Source of the DNA: JAFGVL01 sp963663245
GTDB lineage: Bacteria > Bacteroidota > Bacteroidia > Bacteroidales > Paludibacteraceae
Assembly (NCBI GenBank): GCA_963663245.1
Contig: OY760143.1
Span: 744,001-808,000, forward strand
Length of the DNA stretch: 64,000 bases
Direction: 5' to 3'
The position numbers and the translations under genes are program-made. Every line of letters starts with the position of its first letter. The first letter of the stretch is position 1. Below are positions 9,161 to 16,664 of the stretch, piece by piece. Under the pieces are notes generated by a model, which was not told where the DNA came from, did not search any database, and saw only the letters and a list, made by a program, of their open reading frames with translations.

Positions 9161-9436
9161 TCATTTAGTTTCTTTTTGGTACTTATCAAGTAATGTTTTT
9201 ATGTCAGACACACGGTAATATATTTTTGCTCCAATTTTGCTATAGTTTATTATGCCTTTTTCTCTCCAAGATTGAGCAGTTTTTGCACTAATACCCATAA
9301 GTTCGATAAAACGGAAGTTGTCAATAATGGGGTCGTTTCCAAATTCTATGTTGTTTGCAAACTTGGCAAAGTGTGCATCAATTTTTGTGAGAAGTTTTTC
9401 AAACTGCTCATTTAAATAATCTTCGTCGTATCTCAT
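9161..9436 (-). CDS. Small helix-turn-helix protein (excisionase-like)
   Basis: This 91-residue protein has a C-terminal HTH_17/MerR-like DNA-binding domain (about 40-88). The core reads FIELMGISAKTAQSWREKG, then a wing GAKIYYRVSDIKTLLDKY. Proteins of this type serve as excisionases or regulators in integrative elements. The N-terminal half is predicted helical and may oligomerise. It lies 2 bases downstream of a paralogous gene with the same fold, so the two are probably co-transcribed and may act together. Which one, if either, is the recombination directionality factor is not visible in the sequence. Confidence 0.75.
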   Translation of the reverse strand: MRYDEDYLNEQFEKLLTKIDAHFAKFANNIEFGNDPIIDNFRFIELMGISAKTAQSWREKGIINYSKIGAKIYYRVSDIKTLLDKYQKETK

Positions 9437-9438
9437 AG

Positions 9439-9744
9439 TTATAAAGGATTTTTTGATTCTATATAATGAGATGCCATAAAGTTTTCTAGGTCGGCACGCT
9501 TAACAAATATTTTTGAACCTATTTGTGAAAAGGGGATGAGGCGTTTGTCTCTGTAGGTTTGCCAAGTTTTGAGACTGATACCTAAAATTTTGGGGATTTT
9601 TACTGATTCAATCCATTGTGAGTTGATTTCCTGTTCTGATTTATCACGAAGGATGTTTTCAAGACTTTCAATTTTCTCTTCAATTTTGTTGAGAAAACTT
9701 TGTGGTACTACTGCCATTTGCAGATTTGTTTCATTTTGTTGCAT
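9439..9744 (-). CDS. Small helix-turn-helix protein, paralogue of its neighbour
   Basis: This 101-residue protein has a helical N-terminus (about 12-45) and a C-terminal HTH_17-type domain (about 48-93) with IPKILGISLKTWQTYRDKR and the wing IGSKIFVKRADLENFM. It is clearly related to the next gene downstream in fold and in motif spacing. The pair begins a short leftward operon behind a TACATTTG box at 9791-9798. A regulatory or excision role within the mobile element is the likely function. The pattern of two adjacent small HTH proteins next to a replication gene is common on Bacteroidota integrative elements. Confidence 0.75.
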   Translation of the reverse strand: MQQNETNLQMAVVPQSFLNKIEEKIESLENILRDKSEQEINSQWIESVKIPKILGISLKTWQTYRDKRLIPFSQIGSKIFVKRADLENFMASHYIESKNPL

Positions 9745-9790
9745 ACTGTTTCTAATTGTTTAAATTGTTTATGTTTATAGAATATGTATG

Positions 9791-9798
9791 CAAATGTA
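9791..9798 (-). promoter_or_regulatory. Candidate -7 box for the HTH gene pair
   Basis: The minus strand reads TACATTTG, matching TAnnTTTG, about 47 bases upstream of the first HTH gene. No TTTG is present at the expected 19-base distance, so this is a half match. Confidence 0.4.
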
Positions 9799-9824
9799 AA
9801 TGGCTTGAATAGAGTAGTAAGAAT

Positions 9825-9870
9825 AAAAAAAATGGGGAAAAATTAAGAGTTTACCTCTTGATTTTCCCCC
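9825..9870 (-). terminator. Rho-independent terminator after the 272-residue unknown gene
   Basis: On the minus strand, a stem of GGGGAAAA...AAGAG type pairs imperfectly with CTCTT...TTTTCCCC across a short loop and is followed by a run of eight T. It ends the transcript that carries the integrase and the unknown gene and separates it from the HTH pair. Confidence 0.75.
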
Positions 9871-9899
9871 AAATAATTTCCTAAAAGATGATTGATTGT

Positions 9900-10718
9900 T
9901 TACTTGTTCTGTTGGCTGGCAAAAGCATTAATCCAATCTTTAACCTTGGTGTACTTTTCTTTGTTTTCGTCTAATGGTTCGGTTGCTTCTAAGATTACCA
10001 AGCAATCATACATAAAACTATATTCTTTTGTAATGCCTGAAGCTTTTCCTGTTTTTTCTTTTTCTTTATGCGCAGTAAAGAAGTCCTTCTTTTGAAGGAG
10101 ATTATAGTAAAAAGCTAGACATCTACCGTATTCTGCATTTCGGGTGTAGTTTTTTTCATTCTTTTTCTTTGTTCGTTCATAATCTAGAATTTTTGCTAAT
10201 TCTTCATCGGTATAGGGTTCTACATAGAAATCATCGTATTCAACTACTTCTCTATTTTGTTTATAGTGTTTTAGTTTTTCTTTAAAATCCCAATTGAATT
10301 TATATTGGTATAATCCGTCTTGTGAGTGTTCTAATCTTGTAGTTGCCCATAGATCTAAATAAAATAAATCGAGTTTAGAGCTGAGTTCGACTTTTTTCAC
10401 TTGTGATTTTATTTCTCCTTTTTTAGGGTGAGATACTATACCAGAGATTGTAATTTTGTTGTCACGGCAACTGTCTAATAGCGAAATTAGCTCGATTAAT
10501 TCGAGATTGTTAGATTTGTTATATTTGCCCAAAACATCTTCAATCATTGATTTAAAGAAAATGAAAGAGCCTTTAATAGATTCTAAATGTTCTTCATAAT
10601 TATATTTAGAGATGATTGATTGAAAACTTTCTTCAATTTCAGCATCCATCTTTAGCCATTGGCTTAATCTTTCCTTGTCTAATTCTTCTTTTTTATTTAA
10701 GTCATCTGAATTATCCAT
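9900..10718 (-). CDS. Unknown mobile-element protein
   Basis: I do not recognise this 272-residue protein. It is soluble and highly charged, with no signal peptide or membrane segment. The N-terminal 60 residues are acidic and helical (KKEELDKERLSQWLKMDAE). A Lys/Asp-rich middle contains YVEPYTDEELAKILDYER near 170-187, and the end is mostly helical. It lies 11 bases downstream of the integrase gene and ahead of a terminator, so it is probably co-transcribed with the integrase. The context suggests an element-specific accessory role, for example in integration control, but nothing in the sequence proves this. Confidence 0.7.
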   Translation of the reverse strand: MDNSDDLNKKEELDKERLSQWLKMDAEIEESFQSIISKYNYEEHLESIKGSFIFFKSMIEDVLGKYNKSNNLELIELISLLDSCRDNKITISGIVSHPKKGEIKSQVKKVELSSKLDLFYLDLWATTRLEHSQDGLYQYKFNWDFKEKLKHYKQNREVVEYDDFYVEPYTDEELAKILDYERTKKKNEKNYTRNAEYGRCLAFYYNLLQKKDFFTAHKEKEKTGKASGITKEYSFMYDCLVILEATEPLDENKEKYTKVKDWINAFASQQNK

Positions 10719-10729
10719 ACTATTATATA

Positions 10730-12130
10730 TTATATGCTTGGTTTTATGGTTATAATTAGTTTTTCAATCTCTTTAGTAGACATTTTATCTATAATTGAAA
10801 GAAGTTGTTCTTTCGGGTCGTCTTTTTTCTTGAAAATGGAAGCCATGACTTTGTCGGTTTCCTGTGTTTCAAAATTACCCATATAAGTTTCAGTAATCTT
10901 GATATTTGAATGACCTAATAAATTTTTTAGGTGATTGTTGTCAATTTTATTGTCCTTTGCAATTTTTGCGAAGCTGTGACGGGCAATGTGCATGGAGATA
11001 TGTTTCTCAATTTTGGCTTCTGTTGCTAATTTATTAAGGTATTTATTTATCAAGGCGTTTTTTGAACTTACAATATCATTAAGCTTTATAATCATATCGG
11101 GTGGGAGTGTGGCTCTCTGATCGGCCGTAATTGCTTTAGCATAGCTTGCGTTGCTATCGAGTAAAGGGAAAATATAATCGGAAGGCTTACTGTCTTCTTT
11201 ATAATAATGTGATAAAATGTGTTTTGCTTTATCGTGCAGAAAAATACTACGGTCTTTTTTTGTTTTTGCCATACGGTATTCTAAACGCCCATCACCCGTA
11301 ATATTGCACCAACGAAGTTGAATAAGGTCGCCTGCTCTAATACCTGCTAAATAAAAGGAGAAGAGAAAGTAATTGCGACAATGCCATATAAGGCTGTTTT
11401 CTGTTAATTCTAGTTTCTCGATAGCTTCAATTTCAGTTTCGTTTAGTTTTTCTTTAGTTGTGCTTATTTCACGAGTGTATTTGTAGCCTAAGAATGGATT
11501 ATGTTCTGGCTTAATTAAACGGTCAACTTCAATTGCTCTGTTTATAATGGTTTTAAAAATGTTTAGATTTATAGCAATGGTGTTTGGATGCAGTTTAGCA
11601 TCGGGATTTCGTTTATTTTTTAGGGTATGCAGAAAAGCTTCGAATTTAGATAAAAATGTAGGTGTTAATTCAATGAAAAGAAGGTCTGTCTTATTTGATG
11701 TAGATAAGAATAATTCTAATTTATTTATAAAGCCGTTGTATTTTTTAAAATTACGATGCCCTCCTTCATTTAAAATGTCGTTAGTTCTTTGTTTAGCATA
11801 CTGGAGAAAAGATTGAGAAACCTCTGATTCTTTAATTGTTGCTTTAATAAGTTCTGAAGATGCAAAGCCTTGTTCTTTTAAATCACGGTATGTGCGTTTA
11901 GCTTCTTCTATTTCACGCATAAGTGCTTCATTCCAAACCTTGTGATTAGGCTCCGAGCTTCTTATCCAATTGCCATATCTAGCGTTTGAATTATAGTCTT
12001 TAGGGCTTTTAAGTTCAATAGATGTGCTTAAACGCTTATGTTTTCTGTCTTGCGTTATGCGAAGTAGAATTTTATATGTACTTTTGCGTGTCGGTTTGTT
12101 ATTCAACTCGAGGTTAAAGGAGATTGCCAT
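10730..12130 (-). CDS. int: Tyrosine-type site-specific integrase
   Basis: This 466-residue recombinase would integrate and excise the island. An arm-binding-like N-terminal domain (about 1-90) and a SAM-like core-binding domain (about 105-215) precede the catalytic domain. The active-site residues are Arg265 (AGIRAGDL), a Lys near 290, His381-x-x-Arg384 (HIARHSF), His407 (LLGHSNI) and the nucleophile Tyr416 (TETYMG), so the enzyme looks intact. The protein is of the long, phage_int_SAM_5-type class usual in Bacteroidota elements. It reads away from the chromosome boundary to its right, the normal orientation for an integrase next to its att site. An 11-bp tandem repeat and a TATATTTG box lie just upstream. 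Confidence 0.93.
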   Translation of the reverse strand: MAISFNLELNNKPTRKSTYKILLRITQDRKHKRLSTSIELKSPKDYNSNARYGNWIRSSEPNHKVWNEALMREIEEAKRTYRDLKEQGFASSELIKATIKESEVSQSFLQYAKQRTNDILNEGGHRNFKKYNGFINKLELFLSTSNKTDLLFIELTPTFLSKFEAFLHTLKNKRNPDAKLHPNTIAINLNIFKTIINRAIEVDRLIKPEHNPFLGYKYTREISTTKEKLNETEIEAIEKLELTENSLIWHCRNYFLFSFYLAGIRAGDLIQLRWCNITGDGRLEYRMAKTKKDRSIFLHDKAKHILSHYYKEDSKPSDYIFPLLDSNASYAKAITADQRATLPPDMIIKLNDIVSSKNALINKYLNKLATEAKIEKHISMHIARHSFAKIAKDNKIDNNHLKNLLGHSNIKITETYMGNFETQETDKVMASIFKKKDDPKEQLLSIIDKMSTKEIEKLIITIKPSI

Positions 12131-12151
12131 AGTAATTAGATTATATACTTA

Positions 12152-12159
12152 CAAATATA
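12152..12159 (-). promoter_or_regulatory. Candidate -7 box for the integrase
   Basis: The minus strand reads TATATTTG, matching TAnnTTTG, 21 bases upstream of the integrase start. A canonical -33 TTTG is not at 19 bases; the tandem repeat lies there instead. Confidence 0.4.
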
Positions 12160-12176
12160 CAAAATCCTTTATTTCT

Positions 12177-12198
12177 ACTGAAACATTACTGAAACATT
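12177..12198. repeat. Tandem 11-bp direct repeat upstream of the integrase
   Basis: Two perfect adjacent copies of ACTGAAACATT sit where the integrase -33 region would be. They may be arm-type binding sites for the integrase, or operators for one of the HTH proteins. Confidence 0.6.
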
Positions 12199-12329
12199 TT
12201 CGATATTTGTTTATATTTCATTACATTTAAAGAAGATGGTAAAATTAAAATATCCCTTATATGGAGGGTTTGCAGGGGTTTTTAAAAGTAAGCGCATTTC
12301 GAATCTATAGTTCGGCTCTGGGTACTTTT
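12199..12329. other. Likely right junction (att region) of the island
   Basis: Between the integrase upstream repeat and an orphan plus-strand terminator there is no gene. The terminator at 12330-12368 has no plus-strand gene before it in this window, which suggests that it once ended a chromosomal gene now on the far side of the island. The att core should lie in this stretch. A tRNA 3' fragment was looked for but not supported. The left end is outside the window, so the core repeat cannot be defined. Confidence 0.4.
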
Positions 12330-12368
12330 AGCCCTTGTAAAGACTACATTTACAAGGGCTATTTTTTT
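12330..12368 (+). terminator. Orphan rho-independent terminator at the island border
   Basis: A perfect 12-bp stem, AGCCCTTGTAAA with TTTACAAGGGCT, surrounds a 7-base loop and is followed by a T-run. No plus-strand gene precedes it here. Confidence 0.85.
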
Positions 12369-12397
12369 ACAAAATACATTCTTATCTTTGTTCCAGT

Positions 12398-13180
12398 ATG
12401 AGACAAAAAATTCTACATGTAATTAGATATTTAAAGTTTTTATCAAAAGCCCGAAATAGTAAAGGTTTTGGTGTGCATTCTCCATTTTCATTTGAATTAA
12501 TTACAAATGTTTTTGAAGAGAAAAATGAATATTATAAATATTCAGAAATTGAGAGTCTGAGAGCAGAATTGTTGTTAGACAAAAGGGTGATTGATGTGCA
12601 AGACTTTGGTACTGGTTCCTCGGGAAAACGTAAAGTTTCTAAAATTGCGGCTCGTTCATTAAAAAAGAAGAAATACGCACAATTATTATTTAGACTAGTG
12701 AGCTTTAGTAAGCCTCAGATAGTCCTTGATTTGGGTACTTCTTTAGGAATAACAACTGCATACTTAGCATCGCCCAATTCGAGTTCTACTATATATACGT
12801 TTGAGGGCTGTCCAAATATAGCTAGTATTGCTAATGAAGTTTTTGGGAAGAGTAGGGTTGAGAATGTTATTATGAAGATTGGTGATATTAATAATACATT
12901 ACCTGAGATTATAGATGTAATCAAAACTATAGATTTTGTATTTTTTGATGCGAATCACACAAAAGAAGCTACTTTGAATTATTTTTATACTTGCCTTAAA
13001 AAATCAAATGAAACATCTGTCTTTGTTTTTGATGATATTCACTACTCTAAAGGGATGGAAGAAGCGTGGAATGAGATTAAAGCTAATAATAAGGTAAAGG
13101 TGAGTTTCGATCTGTTTTCTTTAGGGATCATATTTTTTAATCCAATATTAACAAAAGAGAATTTTACTTTAATAATATAA
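12398..13180 (+). CDS. SAM-dependent methyltransferase, class I
   Basis: This 260-residue protein has a Rossmann methyltransferase core in its second half: motif I VLDLGTSLGITTAYLA near 109-124, an acidic residue after YTFEG that would bind the ribose of SAM, and IDFVFFDANH near 180-189, a motif IV-like segment. The N-terminus (GFGVHSPFSFELITNVF) is typical of a family widespread in Bacteroidia and related to O-methyltransferases. The substrate is unknown. It is followed after 3 bases by the cobalamin adenosyltransferase gene, so the two probably share a transcript. A TATCTTTG box ends 8 bases before the ATG, so the mRNA may be nearly leaderless. Confidence 0.8.
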   Translation: MRQKILHVIRYLKFLSKARNSKGFGVHSPFSFELITNVFEEKNEYYKYSEIESLRAELLLDKRVIDVQDFGTGSSGKRKVSKIAARSLKKKKYAQLLFRLVSFSKPQIVLDLGTSLGITTAYLASPNSSSTIYTFEGCPNIASIANEVFGKSRVENVIMKIGDINNTLPEIIDVIKTIDFVFFDANHTKEATLNYFYTCLKKSNETSVFVFDDIHYSKGMEEAWNEIKANNKVKVSFDLFSLGIIFFNPILTKENFTLII

Positions 13181-13183
13181 CTG

Positions 13184-13717
13184 ATGAGTAAGAAGGTATA
13201 TACAAAAAAAGGCGATGGAGGTCATACTTCATTGATAGGAGGAACTCGAGTTAAAAAAAATGATATAAGGATTGAGGCCTATGGAACATTGGATGAACTA
13301 AGTGCTTTTTTAGGCTTACTTAGAAATAGCATTGGTAATAATGAAGATCATGCTTACTTATATAATACACAAAAATTTTTTTTTGCAATAGGAGCATTTT
13401 TAGCTACTGATATAACTAAAACTACTGTTAATTTATCCAAAGATCTATTAGAAAAACATATTTTAGAGATGGAGAATAAAATAGATGTTATGGAACATAA
13501 AATGCCAGATCTAAATGATTTTATTGTTCCAGGGAGTAGTTCTTCCGAATCAATATCACATATATGTAGAACTGTTTGTCGTAGATTAGAAAGGCATTTG
13601 TGTGTTATTTTAGAAAATTCAGATACTGAAAAACTACTCCTTTCTTATTTTAATAGATTGTCAGATTATCTATTTGTTTTTGGTAGGTTTATAGTATTTT
13701 CAAGCAAGAGTAAATAA
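13184..13717 (+). CDS. PduO-type cob(I)alamin adenosyltransferase
   Basis: This 177-residue protein transfers the 5'-deoxyadenosyl group from ATP to reduced corrinoids, making adenosylcobalamin. The N-terminal KVYTKKGDGGHTSLIGG (residues 4-20) is the family's ATP-binding signature, and RIEAYGTLDELSAFLG (30-45) and the C-terminal RRLERH...YFNRLSDYLFV helices complete the trimeric helical-bundle pattern. Length is normal. The window also encodes a B12-binding radical SAM protein near 42 kb, so the cell clearly uses corrinoids. It lies directly behind the methyltransferase gene with a 3-base gap. Confidence 0.92.
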   Translation: MSKKVYTKKGDGGHTSLIGGTRVKKNDIRIEAYGTLDELSAFLGLLRNSIGNNEDHAYLYNTQKFFFAIGAFLATDITKTTVNLSKDLLEKHILEMENKIDVMEHKMPDLNDFIVPGSSSSESISHICRTVCRRLERHLCVILENSDTEKLLLSYFNRLSDYLFVFGRFIVFSSKSK

Positions 13718-13733
13718 TTTTTGCAAAGAAAGA

Positions 13734-13763
13734 TTGTAAGTAATATATTTTATTTTATTTTTG
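13734..13763 (+). promoter_or_regulatory. Bacteroidetes-type promoter for the DUF2795 gene
   Basis: TTG at 13734-13736, a 19-base spacer and TATTTTTG at 13756-13763 match the phylum consensus TTG-N19-TAnnTTTG. The expected start is near 13770, which leaves a short leader containing AAGGGGG. Confidence 0.65.
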
Positions 13764-13797
13764 CAAACTAATTAAGGGGGTCTTATAAGAAACTCCC

Positions 13798-14049
13798 ATG
13801 GACTTAACGATCAAAGAAGTATTGCATATGTATTGGACGCTAGAATTAGCTTCAAAATTGGAAGATGCCCCATGGCCAGCAACAAAAGATGAACTAGTAG
13901 ATTTCGCTATGCGTTCATGTGCTCCTTTAGAGGTAATTGAAAATTTACAAGAGATGGAAGATGAAGGTGAAGTGTATGAGAGTATAGAGGATATTTGGCC
14001 AGACTATCCTAGCAAAGAGGACTTTTTCTTCAATGAAGAAGAGTATTAG
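13798..14049 (+). CDS. DUF2795 small acidic protein
   Basis: This 83-residue acidic protein has the DUF2795 pattern: TLELASKLEDAPWPATKDEL near 14-33, then MRSCAPLEVIENLQEM near 41-56 and a Glu/Asp-rich tail. Members are very common in Bacteroidia, usually single-copy, and have no settled function. There is no signal peptide or membrane segment. It stands alone behind its own good promoter, ahead of the T9SS operon, from which a 161-base gap separates it. Confidence 0.85.
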   Translation: MDLTIKEVLHMYWTLELASKLEDAPWPATKDELVDFAMRSCAPLEVIENLQEMEDEGEVYESIEDIWPDYPSKEDFFFNEEEY

Positions 14050-14133
14050 TTGATTGTTAAAGTTGACAAATAATTTGTTTGCTAGCTTGGCTTATTAATC
14101 GTTAATTAATGGTTAATTAAGAATAAAATTTAT

Positions 14134-14141
14134 TACTTTTG
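14134..14141 (+). promoter_or_regulatory. Candidate -7 box for the T9SS operon
   Basis: TACTTTTG matches TAnnTTTG about 70 bases upstream of the porP start. No clear -33 TTTG is visible at the right distance. Confidence 0.4.
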
Positions 14142-14210
14142 AACATTATTGAATTTGAATATATTTATTGTGTATAGGGATGTTTCTTTATAGAATGGAA
14201 AAAGTCTAAT

Positions 14211-15167
14211 ATGAAAAGAATTTTTTTTTTAATTTTTTCCGTTTTGCTTTTTTATCCTTGCTCTGTCAGTGGACAAAGTGATCCTCAAATAAGTCAATAT
14301 ATGTTTAGCGAAGAGAGTTATAATCCCTCTGTATTAGCTAATCATAAAGCAATTAACTTGCTTGCTTCTTGGAGAGAACAATGGATGGGATTTCCAAATG
14401 CTCCACGAACAGTTTTTATAGCAGGAAGTTTGCCTTTCAATGCTTTTTTAAACAAAAAACAGGGTGTTGGCATAGCTTTTGTTATTGATGAATTCGGAAT
14501 TTTCTCAAACAATAGTACGTATTTGCAATATGCGTTACGTTTTAAATTAAATGAAAGCTTCCTAAGCGTAGGAACTAATATTGGTTTTGTGAGTCAAGTA
14601 ATGCTTGGAGGTGATAGTTCTAAAGTTTTTATCCCTGTAAGTGATTACCATAAAACGGGTGACCCGGCTGTGCCAAAACAAACTGTAAGAGATAATGCCT
14701 TTGATATGGGCTTAGGAGTAGTCTACTCTGGAGAAAAATATTATTTAGGTTTATCGGTAATGCATCTGTTTTCACCTCAACTTGACTTAGACGAGTATGT
14801 AAGAAGTTATATTGGGAGAACAGCATACTTTACTTGTGGTTATGATATACCACTTAATAATGTTAAGTATATATTTAAACCCTCTCTTTTAGTTAAGTCT
14901 GATTTTATTTCTTTTCAAACTGATCTTTCAGCTCGAGTTGAAAAAAATGATAAATATTGGTTAGGCTTATCTTGGAGATTGCAAGATGCCGTAGTTTTTT
15001 ATGGCGGGTTAAATCTTTTGAATGGTTTAGTTGTTGGGTGTTCTTATGATTTGGCAACATCAAAAATGTTTGCTTATTCAAAGGGATCTTTTGAAGTTTT
15101 TATGAGATATTCTGTTAATATTGGAAAGAATAAATTGAATAAATATAAAAGTGTTAGAGTTTTATAA
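14211..15167 (+). CDS. porP: PorP/SprF family type IX secretion outer-membrane protein
   Basis: This 318-residue protein begins with a signal peptide ending near VSGQ (residues 1-22). The mature part opens with SDPQISQYMFSEESYNPS, the hallmark of the PorP/SprF family, and continues with alternating beta-strand segments expected of an outer-membrane barrel. In the T9SS these proteins help carry or anchor secreted proteins and, in gliding species, SprB. It is the first gene of the porP-gldKLMN operon; the next gene starts 29 bases after its stop. The position directly before gldK is the one seen in Porphyromonas. Confidence 0.92.
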   Translation: MKRIFFLIFSVLLFYPCSVSGQSDPQISQYMFSEESYNPSVLANHKAINLLASWREQWMGFPNAPRTVFIAGSLPFNAFLNKKQGVGIAFVIDEFGIFSNNSTYLQYALRFKLNESFLSVGTNIGFVSQVMLGGDSSKVFIPVSDYHKTGDPAVPKQTVRDNAFDMGLGVVYSGEKYYLGLSVMHLFSPQLDLDEYVRSYIGRTAYFTCGYDIPLNNVKYIFKPSLLVKSDFISFQTDLSARVEKNDKYWLGLSWRLQDAVVFYGGLNLLNGLVVGCSYDLATSKMFAYSKGSFEVFMRYSVNIGKNKLNKYKSVRVL

Positions 15168-15196
15168 ATTTGTATACATTATATAATTACATTGAT

Positions 15197-16621
15197 ATGA
15201 AAAAGTTATTGATTTTTTCAGCATTACTTTTAACTTTAATTAGTTGTGGAAGTAATCAAGGAAACGGAGAGTTAGTTGGAGTTTACTCTCGTGCATGGAC
15301 AGATCCTACTCCTTTTGGGATGGTGTTTATAAATAGAGGTTCGTTTATGACCGGGTTTAACGATCAAGAAGCAAATTGGGCGATGAATTCTCAGTCTAAA
15401 ACAGTTTCTGTTGACGCCTTTTGGATTGATGAAACTGAAATCACCAATGGTGAATACCGTCAGTTTATCTCTTATGTAAGAGACTCTATTGCTAGAGAAA
15501 GATTAGCAAATCCTGCTATTGGGGGTGATGAGACTTATAAAATCACTCAGGATAGAAAAGGGAATGAGATTCCTCCACATTTAAATTGGAATAAACCTAT
15601 TCCGTGGAGTAAAGCAAATGAAGACCAAAAACGTGCTTTAGATAGTATGTATTATGTTGGTGATGATGCAATTGAGCTTGTTCCGCAACTGAATGGTACT
15701 GTTATAAATTACAAATATGATTTTGTCGATTATAAACAAGCTGCTATGAAGGTGAATAAATTTAATTCATTAAAAAGTGGTTATGATAGAAGCGTTGATG
15801 GTCTTGGTGTAACTAAGGATAGTGCTGATGTTATGATTACAAAAGACACAACTTATCGTGATGAAAATGGATTTATTGTAAACCGTACAATTTACCGTCC
15901 TTTAAGAAAAAGAGCTGATTTTATATCAACAAAAATTCTTAATATTTATCCTGACACATTATGTTGGATTAGAGACTTTACGTATGCATATAACGAACCT
16001 TATATGAAAATGTATTTATCTCACCCAGGTTATGGAGAATATCCAGTAGTTGGTGTTTCTTGGGAGCAAGCACATGCTTTCTGTCATTGGAGAACAAGAT
16101 TGTTTAATGGTTATCAGGTAGCAACAAAAGGACCTCTTGTTCAAGACTGGAGGCTTCCAACTGAAGCTGAATGGGAATATGCTGCACGTGGTGGTAGAGA
16201 TTTAGCAATGTATCCTTGGGGAGGTAATTATATTAGAACAGCTAAAGGTTGTTTCTTAGCAAACTTTAAACCATTAAGGGGTAATTATACTGATGATGGT
16301 TATATGATTACAGCATTTGTTGCAGCATATCCTCCAAATGATTATGGTATATATGATATGTCAGGTAATGTGTCTGAGTGGACATCTTCAGTGTTTACTG
16401 AGTCTACATTAAGCTTTGTTCACGATATGAACCCTGAATATCAGCAAAATGCGAAAACATCTGACCCAGATGTTAAACGTAGGAAAGTTATTAAAGGAGG
16501 TTCTTGGAAAGATATTGGTGCATATCTACAGTGCGGTCAAAGAACCTACGAGTATCAGCAAGAAACTAAGTCATACATTGGATTCAGATGTATTAGAAGT
16601 TTCATCGAAGGACAAAAATAG
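15197..16621 (+). CDS. gldK: T9SS/gliding lipoprotein GldK (PorK)
   Basis: GldK forms, with GldN, the periplasmic ring attached to the outer membrane in the type IX secretion machine. I chose the ATG at 15197 over an upstream TTG at 15170 because it gives a compact lipoprotein signal, MKKLLIFSALLLTLISC, with Cys17 as the lipidation site. The mature protein (about 474 residues in all) is an FGE-sulfatase-fold domain: GMVFINRGSFMTG, then WIDETEITNGEYRQF, WRLPTEAEWEYAARGG, YDMSGNVSEWTSS and the C-terminal VIKGGSW...QRTYEY...GFRC. A long insert between the first two parts is usual for GldK. Confidence 0.95.
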   Translation: MKKLLIFSALLLTLISCGSNQGNGELVGVYSRAWTDPTPFGMVFINRGSFMTGFNDQEANWAMNSQSKTVSVDAFWIDETEITNGEYRQFISYVRDSIARERLANPAIGGDETYKITQDRKGNEIPPHLNWNKPIPWSKANEDQKRALDSMYYVGDDAIELVPQLNGTVINYKYDFVDYKQAAMKVNKFNSLKSGYDRSVDGLGVTKDSADVMITKDTTYRDENGFIVNRTIYRPLRKRADFISTKILNIYPDTLCWIRDFTYAYNEPYMKMYLSHPGYGEYPVVGVSWEQAHAFCHWRTRLFNGYQVATKGPLVQDWRLPTEAEWEYAARGGRDLAMYPWGGNYIRTAKGCFLANFKPLRGNYTDDGYMITAFVAAYPPNDYGIYDMSGNVSEWTSSVFTESTLSFVHDMNPEYQQNAKTSDPDVKRRKVIKGGSWKDIGAYLQCGQRTYEYQQETKSYIGFRCIRSFIEGQK

Positions 16622-16664
16622 AAATAGAAAAACAAATATAAATAAACCTTAAATTTAGATTATT

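Noticed and set aside
12285..12330. Possible tRNA 3' fragment (TTCGAAT and TTCGGCTC near a GGGTAC end)
   Set aside because: The bases flanking the T-loop-like sequences do not pair into a T stem, and no acceptor strand can be matched.
15170..15196. Upstream TTG start for gldK
   Set aside because: It would add a non-signal leader before a clean lipoprotein signal that begins at 15197.
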